Assembly: GCA_021790055.1 (NCBI GenBank)
Contig: JAJYIL010000157.1
Coordinates: 1 to 6,911 of the forward strand
Direction: 5' to 3'
DNA length: 6,911 nucleotides
Source: Bacteroidota bacterium
GTDB lineage: Bacteria; Bacteroidota; Ignavibacteria; Ignavibacteriales; Ignavibacteriaceae
Position numbers and translations under genes: made by a program. Positions within the stretch are counted from its first letter, which is position 1; every line of letters begins with the position of its first letter. Positions 6,481 to 6,911 of the stretch are shown piece after piece. The notes under the pieces are model-generated. The model ran no database searches. It saw only the letters and a list, made by a program, of their open reading frames with translations, and was not told the DNA's origin.

Positions 6481-6911
6481 TAATTTTCGGAGTTCATCAA
6501 GCAATTGAGTCTTGCTCTTCGTCTTCTCGTCTACCTTCTTGATCAGCTTTGCCGGCACGCCTGCCATTACGGAATACGGTTCGACATCTTTAACCACAAC
6601 CGAACCGGCGGCGATGACCGCACCTCTTCCAACGTGAACGCCTTCGAGTATTACCGCATTGGCGCCAATTAAAACTTCATCTTCAATTATAACCGGCGTC
6701 GCGCTCGGAGGCTCAACTACACCGGCTAAAACTGCGCCTGCACCAATGTGGCAGTTCTTCCCGACTATAACTCTTCCGCCTACAACCACATTCATATCAA
6801 TCATGGTCTTCTCTCCGATAACTGCACCAATATTTATAACAGCGCCCATCATTATTACGCAGTTATCGCCTATCTCTACCAGGTCTCTAATTACTGCTCC
6901 CGGTTCAATGC
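6478..6911 (-). CDS. dapH: Tetrahydrodipicolinate N-acetyltransferase, 5' end outside window
   Basis: Left-handed beta-helix acyltransferase that transfers acetyl from acetyl-CoA to tetrahydrodipicolinate, opening the acetylase branch of DAP/lysine synthesis. About 143 C-terminal residues are visible. The frame stays open to the window edge (IEPGAVIRDLVEIGDN upstream of the first in-window Met), so that Met is internal and roughly 95 N-terminal residues are missing compared with the usual 236-240. Hexapeptide repeats fill the visible part: INIGAVIGEKTMIDMN, VGKNCHIGAGAVLAGV, then the family-typical EPPSATPV insertion, VLIGANAVILEGVHVG and VMAGVPAKLIKKVDEKTK. The IDMN, GAGAVLAGV, EPPSA and VDEKTK stretches closely resemble B. 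subtilis DapH/YkuQ and distinguish it from succinyl-type DapD and from generic sugar or serine acetyltransferases. Upstream-most visible gene of the operon; its product feeds the deacetylase encoded at the other end. Confidence 0.93.
   Translation of the reverse strand, partial: IEPGAVIRDLVEIGDNCVIMMGAVINIGAVIGEKTMIDMNVVVGGRVIVGKNCHIGAGAVLAGVVEPPSATPVIIEDEVLIGANAVILEGVHVGRGAVIAAGSVVVKDVEPYSVMAGVPAKLIKKVDEKTKSKTQLLDELRKL

Noticed and set aside
6850..6852. ATG at 6852 as the true start of dapH
   Set aside because: The frame is open upstream to the window edge and encodes DapH-like residues (IEPGAVIRDLVEIGDN), so this Met is internal.

Overview
The window is 6911 bases of AT-rich bacterial DNA, densely packed with six protein-coding genes: four look complete, and one is cut by each edge of the window. 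No stretch of 300 bases lacks a gene; the longest gap is 47 bases. I found no RNA genes, CRISPR arrays, insertion sequences or integration signatures.

Organism: the candidate promoter in front of the second aspartokinase has the form TATCTTTG with ATTG 21 bases upstream, close to the Bacteroidota primary sigma pattern (TTTG / TAnnTTTG). None of the four internal gene starts has a Shine-Dalgarno sequence. The proteins are rich in Lys and Ile. Together these suggest a member of the Bacteroidota/Chlorobi-Ignavibacteria group. This is an inference; no rRNA marker is present.

Left part (plus strand, 1-2927): a proton-coupled oligopeptide transporter (POT/PTR2) lacking its N-terminus because of the window edge. 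Thirteen bases later comes an NFACT-family protein of the RqcH/Rqc2 type, which acts in ribosome-associated quality control. The spacing suggests co-transcription.

Right part (minus strand, 6911-2924): a lysine/diaminopimelate (DAP) biosynthesis operon. In transcription order it holds dapH (tetrahydrodipicolinate N-acetyltransferase, 5' end outside the window), aspartokinase copy 1 (AK1), aspartokinase copy 2 (AK2) and an M20 deacetylase that closely resembles B. subtilis N-acetyl-diaminopimelate deacetylase (DapL/YkuR). The junctions are a TAATG stop-start overlap (dapH/AK1), a 47-base gap with a candidate promoter (AK1/AK2) and a 10-base gap (AK2/dapL). The aspartokinases commit aspartate to the pathway, DapH acetylates tetrahydrodipicolinate, and DapL removes the acetyl group after transamination. 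asd, dapA, dapB, the aminotransferase, dapF and lysA are not in the window.

The two convergent blocks meet with no intergenic space: the rqcH-like and dapL stop codons overlap within the palindrome TTAA.

The most interesting part is the tandem aspartokinase pair. AK1 has a complete-looking aspartate site, but its ACT regulatory domains are strongly diverged and the TDPR motif reads TDPS. AK2 has canonical ACT domains, an altered loop in the catalytic domain, and a possible internal translation start that would yield a free ACT-ACT subunit as in B. subtilis LysC. I see no clearly undescribed system here; the candidate novelties concern regulation and division of labour within this operon.
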